Positions 60,896 to 64,000 of a stretch of DNA of 64,000 nt are shown in pieces. The notes below the pieces were generated by a model. It saw only the letters and a list, made by a program, of their open reading frames with translations. It searched no databases and was not told the origin of the DNA. The stretch is taken from NCBI GenBank assembly GCA_963825765.1, contig CAWGUU010000003.1, positions 558,001 through 622,000 on the forward strand, given 5' to 3'. The translations under genes and the position numbers were made by a program. Each line of letters opens with the position of its first letter. Positions within the stretch are counted from its first letter, which is position 1. Source of the stretch: CAWGUU01 sp963825765. GTDB lineage: Bacteria > Actinomycetota > Acidimicrobiia > Acidimicrobiales > AC-14.

Positions 60896-61390
60896 ATGGA
60901 GATCACACGAGAGGGGCTCGAAATGGAGCCGCTTCGAGCGCCACGGTCGTCAGCACGACCCGAGGCCCCGAGGAGCCCTCGGGTCCCGGGAAGTCCACAG
61001 GTCCCGAGAAGAATCGCCGACCAGCTCCCGACCCTGCTGCTGCGCGGGGGCCTCGCCTTCGCCTTCCTGTACGCCGCCACCGCCTCCTTCCTGCACCCGA
61101 CGACTTTCGCCCGGTACTTCCCGTCGTTCATGCCGGGCACGTGGGCCTCGGATCTCCTGCCTGCGTTCGCCCTGTACGAGGTCGTCCTGAGCGCGATGCT
61201 GCTCACCAACCGCTTCACCTACGTCGCGTCGCTCTTCGCCGCCGCCACCCTGTTGGGCATCGTGGCCGCCAACCCCGACGCCTTCGAGGTGCTGTTCCGA
61301 AACGTCGCCATCGCCTGCGCCGCCCTCGCCCTGGCCCTGCAGGACCGCCAGGAGCGGGCCCATAGGGAGTCAACGCCACCCACGGCATAG
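60896..61390 (+). CDS. DoxX-like membrane protein
   Basis: 164 residues from the ATG giving MEITREGLEMEPLRAP; a second ATG lies nine codons later. After a Pro/Arg/Ser-rich start come about four helices: LPTLLLRGGLAFAFLYAATA, LLPAFALYEVVLSAMLL, YVASLFAAATLLGIVAA and VAIACAALALALQ. The pattern fits DoxX/DoxD-type quinol-linked membrane proteins. It may support the hydrogenase that begins 54 bp later. Confidence 0.75.
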   Translation: MEITREGLEMEPLRAPRSSARPEAPRSPRVPGSPQVPRRIADQLPTLLLRGGLAFAFLYAATASFLHPTTFARYFPSFMPGTWASDLLPAFALYEVVLSAMLLTNRFTYVASLFAAATLLGIVAANPDAFEVLFRNVAIACAALALALQDRQERAHRESTPPTA

Positions 61391-61432
61391 GAGCACGACG
61401 GCCGGTCCGGCGTCTACGGGACGGGCGAGCAG

Positions 61433-61438
61433 TACCCT
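61433..61438 (+). promoter_or_regulatory. Putative -10 box (TACCCT) of the hydrogenase operon
   Basis: TACCCT then 6 nt and the GTG of the small subunit. It matches the leaderless pattern seen at 2184 and 9217. Confidence 0.45.
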
Positions 61439-61444
61439 CGGGCC

Positions 61445-62470
61445 GTGGCCGCGACGCTCGACGAGATCCCCGTCCTCTGGCTGACGGCCGGCCTGAGCTG
61501 CGACGGCGACTCGATCGCCATGACCGCGGCCACCCAGCCCAGCCTGGAGGATCTGGTCCTCGGCGCCATCCCCGGCGTCCCCCGCGTCCGCTTCCACCAC
61601 CCGGTGCTGGCCTACGAGGTGGGCGACGAGTTCCTCGCCGGCTTCGAGGCCGCCGCCAAGGGCGAGCTCGACCCGTTCATCCTGATCGTGGAGGGCTCGG
61701 TCCCCGACGAGTCCGCCAACGTCGAGGGCTGCTGGGCCGGCTTCGGCACCGACCCCGACACCGGCCAGGCCATCCCCACCACCACCTGGATCGACCGGCT
61801 GGCGCCCCGAGCCTGGGCCGTCGTGGCCGTCGGCACCTGTGCCACCTACGGCGGCATCCACGCCATGGCCGGCAACCCCACCGGGGCCATGGGCCTCGCC
61901 GACTACCTGGGCTGGGACTGGCGCTCGGCCGGCGACCTGCCCATCGTCAACATCCCCGGCTGCCCCGTCCAACCCGACAACTGCACCGAGACGCTCCTCT
62001 ACCTGCTGCGACAGGCGGTCGGCGCCGCGCCGACGATCCCCCTCGACCACGTGCTCCGCCCCAAGTGGCTGTTCGGCCAGACCCTCCACGAGGGCTGCGA
62101 CAGGGCCGGCTACTACGAGCAGGGCGACTTCGCCATCGAGCTCGGGTCGCCCAAGTGCATCGTCAAGCTGGGCTGCTGGGGGCCGGTTGTCGACTGCAAC
62201 GTGGGCAAGCGCGGGTGGATCAACGGCGTCGGAGGGTGCGCCAACGTGGGCGGCACCTGCATCGGCTGCACGATGCCCGGCTTTCCCGACAAGTTCCAGC
62301 CCTTCCTCGACGAACCCCCCGGCGCCAAGATGTCGTCGTCGGCGGTGCTGCTCTACGGCAGGACGGTCCGGGCCCTGCGCAACGTCACCCGGGCCTCGAT
62401 GAACGTCGAGCCCGAGGGCCGCGGCCCGGGCATGCCTCCTCAGCCGGCGCCGCAGCACCCCGCGACATGA
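61445..62470 (+). CDS. hhyS: [NiFe]-hydrogenase small subunit, group 1h (HhyS type)
   Basis: 341 residues, GTG start. There is no Tat signal, so the enzyme is cytoplasmic or loosely membrane-attached. In the proximal cluster the usual CxxC reads GLSCDGDSI: Cys19 is kept, Asp22 replaces the second Cys. This 3Cys-1Asp ligation is the mark of high-affinity group 1h (formerly 5) hydrogenases that oxidise atmospheric H2. Other cluster cysteines are in VGTCATYGG, NIPGCPV, HEGCDRAGYY, KLGCWGP, GCANVGGTCIGCTMPGFPD. Coupled to the large subunit by ATGA. Confidence 0.95.
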   Translation: MAATLDEIPVLWLTAGLSCDGDSIAMTAATQPSLEDLVLGAIPGVPRVRFHHPVLAYEVGDEFLAGFEAAAKGELDPFILIVEGSVPDESANVEGCWAGFGTDPDTGQAIPTTTWIDRLAPRAWAVVAVGTCATYGGIHAMAGNPTGAMGLADYLGWDWRSAGDLPIVNIPGCPVQPDNCTETLLYLLRQAVGAAPTIPLDHVLRPKWLFGQTLHEGCDRAGYYEQGDFAIELGSPKCIVKLGCWGPVVDCNVGKRGWINGVGGCANVGGTCIGCTMPGFPDKFQPFLDEPPGAKMSSSAVLLYGRTVRALRNVTRASMNVEPEGRGPGMPPQPAPQHPAT

Positions 62471-64000
62471 CGGACCCCGGCGGCACGCAGTCCCACATCG
62501 TCGACAAATCCTGGGACCCGATCACCCGCATCGTCGGCAGCCTCGGGATCCACGCCCGGATCGACTTCCGCCAGGGCACGGTCCTGCGCTGCCACTCGAC
62601 GTCGTCGATCTTCCGTGGCTACAGCGTCTTCATGAAGGGCAAAGACCCCCGCGACGCCCACGTGATCACCAGCCGGATCTGCGGCATCTGCGGCGACAAC
62701 CACGCCACGGCGTCGGTCTACGCCCAGCAGATGGCCTACGGGATCAAGCCGCCCCACCTGGCCGAGTGGATCATCAACCTGGCCGAGGCCGCCGAGTACA
62801 TGTTCGACCACAACCTCTACCAGGAGAACCTGGTCGGCGTGGACTTCTGCGAGCGGATGGTGCGGGACACGAACAGCAGCGTCCTCGACCTGGCCGAGCG
62901 GACCGAGGCCCCCCACGCCGGCGTCCACGGGTACCGCACGATCGCCGACATCATGCGGGCCTTCAACCCCATGGAGGGCGATCTCTACCTCGAGGCCCTC
63001 CACATGAGCCGGGTCACCAGGGAGATGTTCTGCCTGATGGAGGGTCGTCACGTCCACCCGTCGACCCTGTACCCGGGCGGTGTCGGCACCGTACCCAGCG
63101 TCCAGCTCTTCAACGACTACCTGGTCCGGCTGGTCAAGTACACCGAGCACCTCAAGCGCATGGTGCCCCTGCACGACGACCTGTTCGACTTCTTCTACGA
63201 CGCCCTGCCGGGCTACGAGGAGGTGGGCCGGCGGCGGGTGCTGCTCGGCTCGTGGGGGGCGTTCCAGGACCCCGACACCTGCGACTTCCGGTACGACCAC
63301 ATGACCGACTGGGGCCGGGACATGTTCGTCACCCCCGGGGTCGTCGTCGACGGCGAGCTCGTCACCACCGACCTTGTCGACATCAACCTGCGCATGCGGA
63401 TCCTGCTCGGCAGCTCGTTCTACGAGGACTGGCAGGACGGTGAGACCTTCGTCACCCACGACCCTCTCGGCAACCCCGTCGACCAGCGTCACCCGTGGAA
63501 CCAGACGACGGTGCCCCGGCCCCAGCTCCGAAACCTCGACGGCCGGTACACGTGGGTGATGTCGCCCCGCTGGCTCGAGCCCGGCACCGGCGAGCACCTG
63601 GCCCTCGACACCGGCGGCGGCGCCCTGGCCCGGCTCTGGGTGACGGCGCTGGCCGGGGTGGTCGACACGCCGCTCGTCACCGCCACCGGCGAGTCCGTGA
63701 AGATCCTCCTCCCCCGCACGGCACGGATGCCCGAAGCCGAGCTGGAGTGGCGGGTCCCGCAATGGTCGAACGCCATCGAGCGCGACAGGGCCCGCACCTA
63801 CTTCCAGGCCTACAGCGCGGCGATGGCGTTCCACTTCCTCGACAAGGCCATGACCGAGGTCAACGCCGGCCGGCTGGAGGTGTGGACGCCCTACCAGGTG
63901 CCCGACGATGCCGTGTCGTGCGGCTTCCACGAGGCGGTCCGCGGCCTCCTGTCGCACCACATGGTCATCCGCGACGGCAAGATCGCCAACTACCACCCGT
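62467..64000 (+). CDS. hhyL: [NiFe]-hydrogenase large subunit, group 1h (HhyL type), 3' end outside window
   Basis: The first 511 residues are present. The L1 motif RICGICGDNHATASVYA holds two of the four Ni-binding cysteines (Cys72, Cys75). The C-terminal DPCxxC pair lies past the window edge. Segments such as EYMFDHNLYQENLVGVDF and EGRHVHPSTLYPGGVGTVPS fit group 1h large subunits. ATG overlaps the small-subunit stop. Heterodimer with HhyS splits H2 and passes electrons to the respiratory chain. Confidence 0.96.
   Translation, partial: MTDPGGTQSHIVDKSWDPITRIVGSLGIHARIDFRQGTVLRCHSTSSIFRGYSVFMKGKDPRDAHVITSRICGICGDNHATASVYAQQMAYGIKPPHLAEWIINLAEAAEYMFDHNLYQENLVGVDFCERMVRDTNSSVLDLAERTEAPHAGVHGYRTIADIMRAFNPMEGDLYLEALHMSRVTREMFCLMEGRHVHPSTLYPGGVGTVPSVQLFNDYLVRLVKYTEHLKRMVPLHDDLFDFFYDALPGYEEVGRRRVLLGSWGAFQDPDTCDFRYDHMTDWGRDMFVTPGVVVDGELVTTDLVDINLRMRILLGSSFYEDWQDGETFVTHDPLGNPVDQRHPWNQTTVPRPQLRNLDGRYTWVMSPRWLEPGTGEHLALDTGGGALARLWVTALAGVVDTPLVTATGESVKILLPRTARMPEAELEWRVPQWSNAIERDRARTYFQAYSAAMAFHFLDKAMTEVNAGRLEVWTPYQVPDDAVSCGFHEAVRGLLSHHMVIRDGKIANYHP

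Overview
The window is high-GC DNA with GTG starts, 1-4 nt stop/start overlaps and few intergenic gaps, typical of an actinobacterium. Several markers point to Acidimicrobiia or a nearby deep actinobacterial branch: the miaB-miaA-dapF-hflX-dapC order, the CysO-CysM-Mec sulfur-carrier set, an F420/LLM-type oxidoreductase and a high-affinity group 1h [NiFe]-hydrogenase. The class is an inference; no 16S gene is present.

Layout. 1-8.3 kb (minus): a coiled-coil protein with a zinc-ribbon partner, then the housekeeping operon miaB, miaA, dapF, hflX, dapC, with several apparent single-base frameshifts. 8.3-16.2 kb: secreted and envelope proteins, including a lytic-transglycosylase lipoprotein, a patatin lipase, an alpha/beta hydrolase fused to a seven-repeat beta-propeller, and OmpA-type and other lipoproteins. 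16.2-19.8 kb (minus): murI, an MBL-fold hydrolase, rph, rdgB and a TrpF-like protein lacking the usual catalytic Cys. 19.8-21.3 kb: a lipoprotein and a frame-broken secreted protein. 21.4-23.1 kb: mec, cysO, cysM. 23.1-25.7 kb: smpB and ssrA (tmRNA), followed by small coupled ORFs, a MazEF-like pair and a decayed vapBC. 25.7-27.5 kb: a cobalt-type thiocyanate hydrolase-like operon with an alpha-gamma fusion. 27.6-31.3 kb: a delta-60 repeat protein, a DUF2182 membrane protein and a tyrosinase.

31.4-42.2 kb is a probable natural-product cluster. It has a diiron protein, two carrier proteins, a patatin, an Sfp-type PPTase, a terminal SDR reductase, an amino-acid:carrier-protein ligase (truncated SerRS-like), an AurF-like diiron N-oxygenase, a KAS III with a changed catalytic His, an isoprenylcysteine-type methyltransferase, an acyl-AMP ligase and a divergent P450. 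The seven biosynthetic genes from the ligase to the reductase, together with the PPTase, form one tightly overlapping minus-strand operon. A likely scheme is loading of an amino acid on the small carrier, N-oxidation, joining to an activated acyl group and reductive release.

42.3-48.7 kb: an animal-type haem peroxidase, a USP/membrane-protein pair, hemA, an ECF sigma factor with its neighbour, and a small secreted protein built of 20-residue repeats. 48.7-55.2 kb: two divergent, homologous SARP/BTAD-ATPase regulators. 55.2-57.3 kb: a methyltransferase and a membrane-protein pair. 57.4-60.7 kb: a small RiPP-like cluster (31-residue precursor, HExxH-type modification enzyme, YcaO) with an LLM oxidoreductase. 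60.9-64 kb: a DoxX-like protein and the start of the uptake hydrogenase operon (hhyS, partial hhyL).

At least three families of intergenic palindromic repeats occur twice each, and a separate 119-bp multi-hairpin element lies at the hemA end. These elements often supply the last codons or stop of a neighbouring gene. A TANNNT box 6-8 nt before the start codon recurs, which suggests frequent leaderless transcription.
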